Of a stretch of 59,551 nt of DNA, positions 38,887-47,834 are shown one piece after another. Source of the stretch: CAZMGD01 sp964565705 (GTDB taxonomy: Bacteria; Actinomycetota; Acidimicrobiia; Acidimicrobiales; Ilumatobacteraceae); NCBI GenBank assembly GCA_964565705.1, contig CAZMGD010000011.1, forward strand, positions 1 through 59,551, written 5' to 3'. Each line of letters begins with the position of its first letter. Positions within the stretch are counted from its first letter, which is position 1. A program made the position numbers and the translations under genes. Under the pieces are notes generated by a model, which was not told where the DNA came from, searched no databases, and worked only from the letters and a program-made list of their open reading frames with translations.

Positions 38887-39483
38887 TCATCGGATCCGAC
38901 GGAACGCCCCCTTGACGTCGAGGGGGAGGCCGTGGACGTCGACGTCGAACTCGGCGATCGCGTCTGCCGCGTCGACGTCGCGGACCAGCCAGCGGTGGTC
39001 GGTGATGCGCTCGTACTGCAGGTGGCGGCCGGTGATGCCCAGCGTCTCGACGTCGATCGACAGCGCCTGGACCTGCGCTGCCTGGCGGACAGCGAGCGGT
39101 GAGGCGATCGCCAGGCGGCGGATCGAGATCGCCGCCGGGAACGGCGTGAGCAGCTCGGTCGCCCCGTCGGCCCGCGTCACCTCGAACCACAGTTCCGTGC
39201 TGCCGTCGAGCTCGGGGCGGTGTGCACCGTTGACCTCTCCCCACCGCCCTGCCCCGTCGGTCGCGATCCACAGGTCCGGGTCGTCGAGGTCGCGGAACAG
39301 CAGCACCTGCTGCACGTGCCACGCCGCCGACAGCCGCACGACGTAGTGCACGTCGGCGCCGCGCACGATCCCCTCGGCGGTCCAGCCCTCGTTCTCCCAG
39401 TGCAACGTCAGCGTCTCGTGGTCGTCGCCCGTCCAGCGCTGCCACCGCACCTCGTGGCCGTCGGACGAGAACGCACTGAACAC
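38887..39483 (-). CDS. Putative glycolipid-binding domain protein
   Basis: A 198-aa protein of the putative glycolipid-binding group (beta-barrel type). Conserved-looking parts are RWQRWTGDDHETLTLHWENE, VRGADVHYVVRLSAAWHVQQ, VLLFRDLDDPDLWIATDGAG and the C-terminal ITDHRWLVRDVDAADAIAEF then DVDVHGLPLDV. No signal peptide is visible, so it is probably cytoplasmic. The biochemical role of the family is not established. The GTG at 39483 is used; longer frames run into a dispersed repeat. It converges with galU (19 bp between stops). Confidence 0.8.
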   Translation of the reverse strand: MFSAFSSDGHEVRWQRWTGDDHETLTLHWENEGWTAEGIVRGADVHYVVRLSAAWHVQQVLLFRDLDDPDLWIATDGAGRWGEVNGAHRPELDGSTELWFEVTRADGATELLTPFPAAISIRRLAIASPLAVRQAAQVQALSIDVETLGITGRHLQYERITDHRWLVRDVDAADAIAEFDVDVHGLPLDVKGAFRRIR

Positions 39484-39539
39484 AGGTCCAGCATCGCAGC
39501 GATGCGAGTCGTCGACACGGTCACCGGGCCGCGCCGGCG

Positions 39540-39571
39540 GGCCCAGGCGCAGGCAGCGAGCGCAGCGAGCC
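39540..39571 (-). repeat. Copy of the dispersed GGCTCGCTGCGCTCGC element upstream of glp
   Basis: On the minus strand GGCTCGCTGCGCTCGC (39571-39556) is followed by TGCCTGCGCCTGGGCC, the same spacer as in the 3.5 kb copy. Unlike the others this copy lies between divergent genes, 25 bp before the glp start. Confidence 0.7.
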
Positions 39572-39595
39572 ATCAGCACAGGTACGGTGCCAGCC

Positions 39596-40834
39596 GTGAT
39601 CCCCCTGGACGAGGCCCGCCGACACGTGCTCGACCGATGCGAGCTCCTCGCGCCCGCGCCCGTCGCGGTCACAGCGGCCTCGGGGTGCGTGTTGGCCGCC
39701 GACGTCGTCGCCGCAGAGGACGTGCCGCCGTTCGCCAACAGCGCGATGGACGGCTACGCGGTCCGTGCAGTGGACGTCGCCGGAGCGAGCACCGAGCACC
39801 CGGTGCGGCTGCGCGTGGTCGACGAGGTGGCCGCCGGATCGGCGTCGTCCGTCGTCGTCGGCGACGGCGAGGCGATCAAGATCATGACCGGAGCGCCGCT
39901 CCCCGACGGGGCCGATGCGGTGGTGATGGTAGAGGCGACGGACGCCGACGGCGAGGATGTGCTCGTCGGCCTGGCGGTCACCGCCGGCAACTCCGTGCGC
40001 GAGGCGGGTAGCGACATACCGGCGGGGGAGACCGTCTTCACCGCAGGCACGCTGGTCACCCCGGCGGTCGCGGCGGTATTGGCCAGTGTCAACGTGCGTG
40101 AACCGCTGGTGCACCCGAAGCCGCGCGTGGCGGTGCTGTCGACGGGCGACGAACTGGTCGACGACGGTCGCCCGCTCGGGCCCGGCGAGATCCGCGAGAG
40201 CAACAAGGTGATGCTGCTCGCACTCGTGACCGAGGCCGGATTCACCGCCGTGGACTACGGCGTCGTGGGCGACGACGAAGCGGAGCTCGAGCGGGTGCTG
40301 CGGCAGGCGTCGGGAGAGTGCGACGCGATCGTCTCGTCCGGCGGTGTGAGCATGGGTGACTACGACGTCGTCAAAGCGGTCCTGTCGCAGATCGCCGACA
40401 TGCGGTGGATGCAGGTCGCGATCCGCCCGGCCAAGCCGCTCGCGTTCGGGCTGCTCGCGAGTGGCGACCGCCGCGTCCCGGTGTTCGGCCTGCCCGGCAA
40501 TCCGGTCAGCTCGCTGGTCAGCTTCGAGCTGTTCGCCCGTCCCGGCCTGCGCAAGATGGCGGGACACCCGCAGCCGTGGGAGCGCGAGACCGTCTCGGCC
40601 GTGGCCGACGTCGGGATGCGCCGCCGGCCCGACGGCAAGACCCACCTGGTCCGGGTGCGGGCGGCGTTCGGGTCCGACGGCCGTCTGCACGCCGAGGCCG
40701 CCGACGCCCAGGGCAGCCACCAGCTGGCTGCGACGGCGCACTGCAACGCCCTCGCGATCATCGACGACGGCGACGGGGTGGAGCCCGGCGGCGACGTGCA
40801 GGTGTCGCTGCTCTCGCCCAGCGCCCTATCCTGA
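39596..40834 (+). CDS. glp: MoeA-like molybdopterin molybdotransferase / divisome protein Glp
   Basis: A 412-aa gephyrin/MoeA-family protein. It starts with domain I (IPLDEARRHVLDRCELLAPA) and the classic PPFANSAMDGYAVRA. Domain II has IMTGAPLPDGADAVVMVE. The MoCF/MogA-like domain III shows VSSGGVSMGDYDVVKAVLSQ and FGLPGNPVSSLVSF. As a MoeA it would insert molybdate into adenylated molybdopterin. In actinobacteria the paralogue beside glpR (SepX) was shown to bind FtsZ and the membrane receptor GlpR. Here moaA and moaC surround it, so either or both roles are possible. The GTG at 39596 (VIPLDEA) is used; GTG 39587 is an alternative. It is 4 nt from moaA. Confidence 0.92.
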   Translation: MIPLDEARRHVLDRCELLAPAPVAVTAASGCVLAADVVAAEDVPPFANSAMDGYAVRAVDVAGASTEHPVRLRVVDEVAAGSASSVVVGDGEAIKIMTGAPLPDGADAVVMVEATDADGEDVLVGLAVTAGNSVREAGSDIPAGETVFTAGTLVTPAVAAVLASVNVREPLVHPKPRVAVLSTGDELVDDGRPLGPGEIRESNKVMLLALVTEAGFTAVDYGVVGDDEAELERVLRQASGECDAIVSSGGVSMGDYDVVKAVLSQIADMRWMQVAIRPAKPLAFGLLASGDRRVPVFGLPGNPVSSLVSFELFARPGLRKMAGHPQPWERETVSAVADVGMRRRPDGKTHLVRVRAAFGSDGRLHAEAADAQGSHQLAATAHCNALAIIDDGDGVEPGGDVQVSLLSPSALS

Positions 40835-40838
40835 CCAG

Positions 40839-41858
40839 GTGGAGTTGGTGGACACGTTCGGCCGCGCAGTGCGCGACCTGCGCATCTCCGTCACCGACCG
40901 CTGCAACTTCCGCTGCACGTACTGCATGCCCGAGGAGGGCATGACCTGGCTGCCACGCGCCGAGGTGCTGACGTTCGAGGAGATGCGCCGCCTGTCGGCG
41001 ATCTTCGTCGAGCGCTTCGACGTCGACGGGATCCGCCTGACCGGCGGCGAGCCCACCGTGCGCGCCCACCTCCCCGAGCTCGTGCACCAGCTGTCCACGC
41101 TCCGGGTGCCCGCCGGTGCCGATTCGCCGTTCGCCGGGCACGCGCCCGACCTCGCGCTGACCACGAACGGGGCGACCTTCCCGCTGCTGGCCCACGACCT
41201 CCGCGAGGCCGGGCTGCGGCGGGTCAACGTCAGCCTCGACACGCTGCGGCGCGACCGGTTCGTCGAGATGACCCGTCGCGACGAGCTCGAGCGCGTGCTC
41301 GCCGGGATCGACGCCGCGATCGTCGCCGGGTTCTCGCCCGTGAAGGTCAACGCGGTGGTGCAGCGCGGGGTCAACGACGACGAGATCGTCGACCTCGCCG
41401 TGTTCGGGCGCGAGCGCGGTGTCGAGGTGCGCTTCATCGAGTTCATGCCGCTCGACGCCGGCGGCAACTGGATGAGCGCTGACGTCGTCGGCCAAGACGA
41501 GATCGTCGCCGCCATCCATGCCGAGTTCCCGCTCGAACAGCTCCCCGCCCGGGGCGCGGCGCCCGCGGACCGCTGGCGCTACGTCGACGGACGAGGCACG
41601 GTCGGCGTGATCCCGTCGGTGACGAGACCGTTCTGCGCCGACTGCGACCGGGTGCGGCTGACCGCCGACGGCCAGCTGCGCACCTGCTTGTTCGCGACCA
41701 CCGAGGACGACCTTCGCGGCCCGATGCGCGCTGGTGCCACCGACGACGACCTCGCCGGCATCATCGTGCGCGCCGTCGGCCAGAAGTGGGCCGGCCACCA
41801 GATCAACCAGGTCCAGTTCATCCGCCCCAAGCGCACGATGAGCCAGATCGGCGGCTGA
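40839..41858 (+). CDS. moaA: GTP 3',8-cyclase
   Basis: A 339-aa radical SAM enzyme that starts molybdenum-cofactor synthesis from GTP together with MoaC. The SAM cluster motif CNFRCTYC has Cys22, Cys26 and Cys29. The C-terminal second cluster has Cys residues in PFCADCDRVRL and GQLRTC. LTGGEPTVRAHLPELV and MSQIGG at the end (the Gly-Gly tail needed in MoaA) are intact. The GTG at 40839 is 4 nt after the glp/moeA stop, an operon arrangement. It shows that the host makes Mo cofactor. Adjacent moaC is separated by the reverse-strand purU. Confidence 0.96.
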   Translation: MELVDTFGRAVRDLRISVTDRCNFRCTYCMPEEGMTWLPRAEVLTFEEMRRLSAIFVERFDVDGIRLTGGEPTVRAHLPELVHQLSTLRVPAGADSPFAGHAPDLALTTNGATFPLLAHDLREAGLRRVNVSLDTLRRDRFVEMTRRDELERVLAGIDAAIVAGFSPVKVNAVVQRGVNDDEIVDLAVFGRERGVEVRFIEFMPLDAGGNWMSADVVGQDEIVAAIHAEFPLEQLPARGAAPADRWRYVDGRGTVGVIPSVTRPFCADCDRVRLTADGQLRTCLFATTEDDLRGPMRAGATDDDLAGIIVRAVGQKWAGHQINQVQFIRPKRTMSQIGG

Positions 41859-41862
41859 CCCA

Positions 41863-42714
<852 letters not shown>

Positions 42715-42809
42715 CGGACGGCGACCGTACCGCTCGTGACGTGCCTCTCGGTCCCGGCAGGCGAGGATGCCCACACGCGACCGGCTGGTTCAGTAGGCTC
42801 GTGCGTCTC

Positions 42810-43325
42810 ATGAGTGATCTGGCGTTCACCCACCTCGACCCGCTGGGCCGGGCACGGATGGTCGACGTCACGCCGAAGGAGCCGACGCACCGCCGGGCCG
42901 TCGCCCGGTGCAAGGTGTTCGCTCAACAGGCGACGATCGAGGCGATCGCCAACCGTGAGGTGAAGAAGGGTGATGTGCTGTCGGTGGCACGAGTCGCCGG
43001 GATCCAAGCCGCCAAGCGCACATCGGACATGATCCCGCTGTGCCATCCCCTCCTGGTCGGTTCGGTGTCGATCAACTTCGAGCTCGCGCTCGATCACGTG
43101 GTCGTCGAGGCCAACGTGGACACCGTCGATCGCACCGGCGTCGAGATGGAGGCGTTGCACGCCTGCGCGACGGCGGCGCTCACGATCTACGACATGTGCA
43201 AGTCCGCCGATCGGGGCATGGTGATCGGTGAGCTGGCGCTCTGGGAGAAAACCGGTGGCAGGTCGGGGTCGTACCGCAGAGCGGATAACGTTGCTCCGAC
43301 CGTCACGAACGTAGTAGAACCGTAA
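42810..43325 (+). CDS. moaC: Cyclic pyranopterin monophosphate synthase
   Basis: A 171-aa enzyme that converts the MoaA product to cyclic pyranopterin monophosphate. The family pattern is clear: ARMVDVTPKEPTHRRAVARC, VARVAGIQAAKRTSDMIPLC then HPLLVGSVSINFEL, and VDTVDRTGVEMEALHACATA and ALTIYDMCKSADRGMVIG, which include the active-site Lys and Asp. The length is slightly extended at the C-terminus (SYRRADNVAPTVTN). The ATG at 42810 is used. It is followed by glpR after 121 nt. Confidence 0.96.
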   Translation: MSDLAFTHLDPLGRARMVDVTPKEPTHRRAVARCKVFAQQATIEAIANREVKKGDVLSVARVAGIQAAKRTSDMIPLCHPLLVGSVSINFELALDHVVVEANVDTVDRTGVEMEALHACATAALTIYDMCKSADRGMVIGELALWEKTGGRSGSYRRADNVAPTVTNVVEP

Positions 43326-43387
43326 CGAGCAGTCACACAACTGCCACACAACAGCCACGTTCGACGGTCGGGCGTGAGATCTGGGAC

Positions 43388-43450
43388 ATGAACCACACAA
43401 CGACTGAGCCGCAACAGCCAACATCCACCATCGAGCAGGTGCGCGGATGA
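43388..43450 (+). CDS. Possible 20-aa leader peptide overlapping glpR
   Basis: A short frame MNHTTTEPQQPTSTIEQVRG ends in a TGA that overlaps the glpR ATG (ATGA). The preceding GAGATCTGGGAC gives only a weak ribosome site. It may couple translation of glpR or be accidental. The remainder of 43326-43446 shows no other gene. Confidence 0.3.
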   Translation: MNHTTTEPQQPTSTIEQVRG

Positions 43451-44058
43451 GCAAGATCGTCCTCTTGGTCGTCGGAGCCGCCTGGGCAGCCGTGTTGCTG
43501 CCCCCGCTGCTGCGCAGCCGGGTCGAGAACCGGCCGAACTCCTCGGTGGTCGACTTCCGGCGCCGCCTCTCCACCCTCCAGCGCACCGTGCCGTCGCGCG
43601 GGATGACGCCGATGCGGTCGATGGCCCGGCCACTCGTGCCGTCCAGCACCGTGCGCACCGGCCCCCGTGTCCACGGCGGAGCCACCCCGCTCGCTGCGCC
43701 CCGGCTCACCGACGTGAACCGCCAGGCCGCGCCGACACCGCTGCACGGTCACCGCCAGCACCGCGCCGAGGCCGTTCGCCCGACCCGTACCGCCGCTTCG
43801 CCGTCGCGCCGGCCGGTGCCGGCTCGGGAGGTGTCGGCCCGCGAGCGCATGCGTCAGCGGCGCGTGAACGTCTTGTTCCTGCTGGTCGCAGTCACCGCCG
43901 GCACCGCGTTCCTCGCGCTCACGACCCGCAACAGCGCGATGGTGTACGCGTCCGTGCTGGCCGCGATCTCCCTCAGCGGGTTCTGCTACAAGCTCGTCCA
44001 GATCCGCCGCCAGGGCGAGCTGCACACCTACGGGGAGAGCTGGTTCCGGGCTGCGTAA
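43447..44058 (+). CDS. glpR: GlpR/SepX-type membrane receptor (gephyrin-like protein receptor)
   Basis: A 203-aa membrane protein. An N-terminal helix IVLLVVGAAWAAVLLPPLL is followed by a long Arg/Pro-rich disordered part (residues 25-138), then two C-terminal helices, NVLFLLVAVTAGTAFLALTT and VYASVLAAISLSGFCYKLV. This topology, the V-G-A-A-W-A signature and the place near galU-glp-moaC match GlpR/SepX. That actinobacterial divisome protein recruits the MoeA-like Glp and affects FtsZ placement. Here the disordered linker would be the Glp/FtsZ contact region (inference). The ATG at 43447 begins just before helix 1. Confidence 0.82.
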   Translation: MSKIVLLVVGAAWAAVLLPPLLRSRVENRPNSSVVDFRRRLSTLQRTVPSRGMTPMRSMARPLVPSSTVRTGPRVHGGATPLAAPRLTDVNRQAAPTPLHGHRQHRAEAVRPTRTAASPSRRPVPAREVSARERMRQRRVNVLFLLVAVTAGTAFLALTTRNSAMVYASVLAAISLSGFCYKLVQIRRQGELHTYGESWFRAA

Positions 44059-44093
44059 GCGCGGATGCCGCCGATACACTCTCGGCGCCCTTC

Positions 44094-44166
44094 GGGGGTG
44101 TAGCTCAGTTGGTAGAGCGCAACAATCGCACTGTTGAGGCCCGGGGTTCGATTCCCCGCACCTCCA
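44094..44166 (+). tRNA. tRNA-Ala (anticodon CGC)
   Basis: A 73-nt cloverleaf. The acceptor stem GGGGGTG / CACCTCC contains the G3:U70 wobble pair that marks alanine tRNAs. D stem GCTC/GAGC; anticodon stem CAACA/TGTTG with loop ATCGCAC (anticodon CGC, reading GCG); T stem CGGGG/CCCCG with TTCGATT. The discriminator base is A. The 3' CCA is not encoded. Confidence 0.95.
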
Positions 44167-44193
44167 CCCCGAACAACTGGTCTGACCAGGATG

Positions 44194-44228
44194 AGCACCC
44201 CGCCGGCCTCCACCGCTGGCGGGGTGTT
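44194..44228 (+). terminator. Stem-loop downstream of tRNA-Ala
   Basis: Arms AGCACCCCGCC (44194-44204) and GGCGGGGTGTT (44218-44228) pair over 11 positions (one G:T) with a 13-nt loop. It lies 28 nt after the tRNA and before the convergent TetR gene. A short T-containing stretch (TTCGCATCTT) follows. It is a likely terminator. Confidence 0.65.
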
Positions 44229-44266
44229 CGCATCTTCCCGCTTCCCGATGCCTCGCGTCGTGGCGG

Positions 44267-44857
44267 TCAGCGCGGTGGGAACAGCAGGTCGAGCAACGAG
44301 GCGAGCAGGGCGTCGTCCGCGTCCTCGTCGAGCAGCAGCACCCGGTAGATCAGCGTGCCGGTGATCGCCATCGCCGCGGTGCGACTGTCGACGGTGTCGG
44401 GCAGGTCGCCCCGCTCGCGGGCCCGTTCGAGCACGCCGACGACGTGGTCCAGCCGAGGTCCGATGAGCCGCTCGTTGATCATCCGTCGCCCCTCGGCGTC
44501 GGCGAGCGCGTCGGCGAGGAGCGACCGCAGCAGCGATCGGCCGGCCTTGGAGCGGAACATGCTGGCGTTGCCCGCGATGTGGGCGGCCATGTCGGTGCGC
44601 ACGTCGCCGGATTCGGCGAGCGGCGACAGCCCCGCCGGCGGCACGGTGGATGCCGCGTAGCGCAGGGCGACGACGCTCGGGTAGCGCCGGTACACGGTCG
44701 ATCGGGGCAACCCGACGTGACGGGCGACCGCCGACACGGTGACCGCCGCGTAGCCGTCGCTGGCCAGGATCGCTCGCGCGCCGTCGAGGATGCGGGCATC
44801 GAGATCGACGTTGCGCGGGCGACCGCGCGCGCTCCGGTCAGCGTCGGGGTTCAACAT
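44267..44857 (-). CDS. TetR family transcriptional regulator
   Basis: A 196-aa protein. The HTH region is ARILDGARAILASDGYAAVT followed by VSAVARHVGLPRSTVYRRY and PSVVAL. A C-terminal TetR-C-like helical domain follows (HIAGNASMFRSKAGRSLLRS). The ATG at 44857 starts 4 bp from a perfect 14-bp palindrome, which sits in the shared promoter region with the divergent lipoprotein gene. Autoregulation and control of that gene are likely from position. The ligand is unknown. Confidence 0.88.
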   Translation of the reverse strand: MLNPDADRSARGRPRNVDLDARILDGARAILASDGYAAVTVSAVARHVGLPRSTVYRRYPSVVALRYAASTVPPAGLSPLAESGDVRTDMAAHIAGNASMFRSKAGRSLLRSLLADALADAEGRRMINERLIGPRLDHVVGVLERARERGDLPDTVDSRTAAMAITGTLIYRVLLLDEDADDALLASLLDLLFPPR

Positions 44858-44860
44858 TGT

Positions 44861-44874
44861 GCTACACGTGTAGC
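44861..44874. promoter_or_regulatory. Palindromic operator GCTACACGTGTAGC
   Basis: A perfect 14-bp palindrome 4 bp upstream of the TetR gene start and 61 bp upstream of the lipoprotein ATG (44935). The size and symmetry fit a TetR dimer site. It would block both divergent genes. Confidence 0.7.
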
Positions 44875-44934
44875 GAAATCAGAGGCGTGGCCGTGTTCAG
44901 ACAGCCATCGTCACCGACGCAGGGGGAGCCGTCA

Positions 44935-46050
44935 ATGAAGCGAATCGCACGGGCCGCGCTCGGGGTGGCCGCGCTGGGGATCGTTGCCGCCGGATGTGGT
45001 GGGGACGACGACACGGCCGACACCGCCGCGCCGACGGGCGCACCCACCACGGCGCCTGCGACCACCGTCGCCGACACCGCCGCACCGACCACGACCGAAG
45101 CCACGACCACCGAGGCGCCGGCCACCACCGAGGCGCCGGCCACCACCGAGGCGCCGGCCACGACGGTGCCGGCGTGCAGCCGGCCGATCGACGCCGGGCT
45201 GACCCAGCGCACGATCCAGTCGGGTGGCTTGGAGCGCTCGTACCTGCTGTACGTGCCGGCGAGCTACGACGGATCCGACACGATGCTGCTGCTCGACCTC
45301 CACGGCAGCGGCTCCAACGCCCAGCAGCAGCTCGACGGATCGCAGCTCGCCGCGGTCGCCGACGCCCATGGCTTCGTGGTCGCCGCGCCCGAGGCGGGGG
45401 TCGTGAAGGAGGTCGGCGAGAACGGGCCGACCGGCGGCGTCTGGAACGTCCCCGGCGTGCCGTACGTCGACGGCAGCGAAGTCGATCCGAACGCACCCGA
45501 CGACGTGGCCTTCATCGACGACCTCGTCGACACGCTGTCTGCCGAGCTGTGCATCGATCGGGTCGCTGCGGCCGGCACGTCCGGCGGCGCCCGGATGGCC
45601 TCGGCGCTCGCCTGCTTCTCGGACCGCGTCGACGCCGTCGGCCCGGTCGCCGGACTCCGCCTGTCGGAGGGTTGCGCGCCGGCGCACGGCGTGGAGATCG
45701 TCGCCTTCCACGGCACCGAGGACCTCGTCAACCCATACCAGGGTGGTGGTCCGGCGTCCTGGGGCCCGCAGAGCGTGCCGGATGCCGCTGCCGCGTGGGC
45801 GGCGCTCCAGCAGTGCACCACGGGCCCCGAGCACACCACGGTGTCGCCGTCGGTGGAGCTCGACACGTGGACCGGCTGTGTCGACGGGGTGAGCGTGCGC
45901 CTGTACACCGTGCTCGGCGGTGGACACAACTGGCCAGGCGGCCTCGACGCCTCCGAGACCAACCCCGAGCTCGCCACCATCCTCGGCGTCACGACCCAGG
46001 AGATCAACGCTGGCGAGCTCATGTGGGAGCACTTCACCAGCGACTTCTGA
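44935..46050 (+). CDS. Secreted lipoprotein esterase, PHB-depolymerase-like (LpqC type)
   Basis: A 371-aa exported esterase. The signal peptide ALGVAALGIVAAGCGG ends in a lipobox with Cys at about residue 20. A Thr/Ala/Pro linker with TTEAPA repeats (residues about 30-78) leads to the catalytic domain. That domain has LLLDLHGSGSNAQQQ (oxyanion loop), nucleophile AAGTSGGARMASAL (G-x-S-x-G), acid in AFHGTEDLVNPY and His in LGGGHNWPGGLD. Members hydrolyse polyhydroxybutyrate or feruloyl esters; the true substrate is unknown. The ATG at 44935 follows AGGGGGAG. It is divergent from its likely TetR repressor. Confidence 0.9.
   Translation: MKRIARAALGVAALGIVAAGCGGDDDTADTAAPTGAPTTAPATTVADTAAPTTTEATTTEAPATTEAPATTEAPATTVPACSRPIDAGLTQRTIQSGGLERSYLLYVPASYDGSDTMLLLDLHGSGSNAQQQLDGSQLAAVADAHGFVVAAPEAGVVKEVGENGPTGGVWNVPGVPYVDGSEVDPNAPDDVAFIDDLVDTLSAELCIDRVAAAGTSGGARMASALACFSDRVDAVGPVAGLRLSEGCAPAHGVEIVAFHGTEDLVNPYQGGGPASWGPQSVPDAAAAWAALQQCTTGPEHTTVSPSVELDTWTGCVDGVSVRLYTVLGGGHNWPGGLDASETNPELATILGVTTQEINAGELMWEHFTSDF
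45106..45159 (+). repeat. 18-bp coding tandem repeat (three units)
   Basis: Three identical copies of ACCACCGAGGCGCCGGCC encode TTEAPA repeats in the linker of the lipoprotein. A near-match precedes them. Copy number may vary by slippage, changing the surface linker length. Confidence 0.9.
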
Positions 46051-46052
46051 CC

Positions 46053-46076
46053 GCCGGCATCCGGCTCGGTGCCGGC
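46053..46076 (+). terminator. Short stem-loop after the lipoprotein gene
   Basis: GCCGGCA (46053-46059) and TGCCGGC (46070-46076) form a 7-bp stem with a 10-nt loop, 2 nt after the stop codon. No T-tract follows. A weak terminator is possible. Nothing else is seen in 46051-46149. Confidence 0.4.
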
Positions 46077-46149
46077 CGACTGCCTGCCGTGAGGTCGACA
46101 TCGATCTGTGGGGAGGCAGTCGCGGGGAGGTGGGCCTACGCTCGCGGTG

Positions 46150-46914
46150 ATGGGGAATCCAGCACTCGTCCGGGTCGAGCCCGACGGTGACGTCGTGACG
46201 ATCACGCTCGACTCGCCGGCCAACCGCAACGCGCTGTCGGCAGGCTTGATCGCCGAGTTGGGCGCGGCGATCGACGCGGCGGCAGCCGACGGGTCGGTGC
46301 GGGCGATCGTGCTGACCGGCGCCGGACCAGCGTTCTGCGCCGGCGCCGACCTCGCTGACCCGCCGGGCAACGACCCGGACCTGCCGTTCGGGCTGCCGGC
46401 GCTGCTGCGGGGCATCGCCGACTGCCCGCTACCTGTCATCTGCCGCGTCAACGGTCACGTGCGCGCCGGTGGCCTCGGACTGGTCGCCGCTTGCGATCTC
46501 GCCGTCGCCCCGGACCACGCGACGTTCGCGTTCAGTGAGGTGCGCGTCGGGGTGGCGCCGGCCGTGATCGCCGTCGTGTGTCAGCCGGTGATGACGCCGC
46601 GGGCCTACCGCCGATACACGCTCACCGGCACCACCTTCAGCGCGGCCGAGGCCGCCGAGTGCGGGCTGATCACGCTGGTGGCCGCGCCGGCCGACCTCGA
46701 TGGCTGCGTCGACGAACTGCTCGCCAAACTGCGGCTCGGCGCTGCCTCGGCGATCGCCCGGACGAAGGCGATCGCCGCTGCGCTGCCCACGATGACGCTC
46801 GACGAGCGGTGGCGACACACCGCCGAGGTCTCGGCCACGCAGTTCCAGGCCGACGACGCGGTCGAGGGCATCGCCGCGTTCCGCGAGCAGCGACCCCCGA
46901 GGTGGGCCAGGTGA
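46150..46914 (+). CDS. Enoyl-CoA hydratase family, methylglutaconyl-CoA hydratase type
   Basis: A 254-aa crotonase-fold protein. The oxyanion motif is AFCAGADLADPPG. The helix and catalytic segment read GHVRAGGLGLVAACDLAVAP then FAFSEVRVGVAPAVIAVV. The GGLGL and SEVRxGxAPAVI patterns resemble LiuC-type 3-methylglutaconyl-CoA hydratases of leucine breakdown. The next gene encodes an HMG-CoA lyase-like protein, which supports this. The first Glu of classical crotonases is Gly here, as in that subgroup; the second Glu (in SEVR) is kept. The ATG at 46150 is used. It overlaps the lyase gene by 4 nt. Confidence 0.87.
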   Translation: MGNPALVRVEPDGDVVTITLDSPANRNALSAGLIAELGAAIDAAAADGSVRAIVLTGAGPAFCAGADLADPPGNDPDLPFGLPALLRGIADCPLPVICRVNGHVRAGGLGLVAACDLAVAPDHATFAFSEVRVGVAPAVIAVVCQPVMTPRAYRRYTLTGTTFSAAEAAECGLITLVAAPADLDGCVDELLAKLRLGAASAIARTKAIAAALPTMTLDERWRHTAEVSATQFQADDAVEGIAAFREQRPPRWAR

Positions 46915-47834
46915 ACCGGGTGACGATCCGCGAGGTCGGCGCGCGCGACGGCCTGCAGGGCGAGGCGCCGCTGACGGTGCGGCAGCGGGTTGCCCTGATC
47001 GAGGCGCTGCTGGCGGCTGGTGTGCGCCGGCTGGAGGTCGCCGCGTTCGTGAGCCCGAAGGCGGTGCCGTCGATGGCGGGCGCCGCCGAGGTGGTCGCCG
47101 CCGTCGGGTGCCCGCCCGGCGTGGTGCGCGCTGCGCTGGTACCGAACCGCCGCGGCGCCGAGCTGGCCGTCGAGGCGGGTGTCGACGAGCTGACGGTCAC
47201 GATCTCGGCGTCGGCCGCCTACAACGAGCGCAACGTGCGGCGCACGATCGAGCAGTCGATCAAGGAGATCGAGCAGATCTGTGCATCTGCACCGATCCCG
47301 GTCGACGCAGTCGTGTCCTGCTCGTTCGGGTCGCCGTACGAGGGCGACATCGATCCGGCCGAGGTCGCCGGCCTGGCCGCGCGGTTGCGCGAGTCCGGCG
47401 CCGCCGTGACGCTGGCCGACACCACCGGCATGGCGACGCCACGGCGGCTCGATGAGGTGCTCGCGCTCACCGGCACCGACGTCGGGCTGCACCTCCACGA
47501 GACCCGCCGCACGGGGCTGCTCAACCTGTACGCAGGGTGGTTGCGCGGCGTGCAGCGGTTCGACACGTCCGTCGGTGGGCTCGGCGGGTCGCCGTTCGCC
47601 GCCGGCGCCGCGGGCAACGTCGCCACCGAGGAAGCCGTCGCCCTGTTCGACGACCTCGGCGTGGAGACCGGGCTCGACGTCGACCAGTTGATCGAGGCCG
47701 CGCTGCTCGCCGAGTCGATGATCGGCCGCCCCGTGCCGAGCGCGGTCGCCCGCGCCGGCCCGAGATCGCGCCGGGCCGACGTCGATCAGGCGGGGCGAGG
47801 GGCTGGGTCGCCGGCGAGGGGCGCGGGTGGCTGA
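46911..47834 (+). CDS. HMG-CoA lyase-like protein (DRE-TIM family) with Cys-to-Ser in the catalytic loop
   Basis: A 307-aa DRE-TIM aldolase-type enzyme. The N-terminal REVGARDGLQGE carries the conserved Arg-Asp, and AAFVSPKAVPSMAGAAEV is typical. Metal ligands appear in LHLHETRRTG (H-x-H). The loop that normally reads GGLGGCP is GGLGGSPFAAGAAGN, so the catalytic Cys is Ser227. HMG-CoA lyase makes acetoacetate and acetyl-CoA in leucine degradation, and the neighbours support that pathway. The Ser change suggests altered rate or a different substrate. The GTG at 46911 and an 8-nt overlap with the synthetase gene show tight coupling. Confidence 0.85.
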   Translation: MNRVTIREVGARDGLQGEAPLTVRQRVALIEALLAAGVRRLEVAAFVSPKAVPSMAGAAEVVAAVGCPPGVVRAALVPNRRGAELAVEAGVDELTVTISASAAYNERNVRRTIEQSIKEIEQICASAPIPVDAVVSCSFGSPYEGDIDPAEVAGLAARLRESGAAVTLADTTGMATPRRLDEVLALTGTDVGLHLHETRRTGLLNLYAGWLRGVQRFDTSVGGLGGSPFAAGAAGNVATEEAVALFDDLGVETGLDVDQLIEAALLAESMIGRPVPSAVARAGPRSRRADVDQAGRGAGSPARGAGG

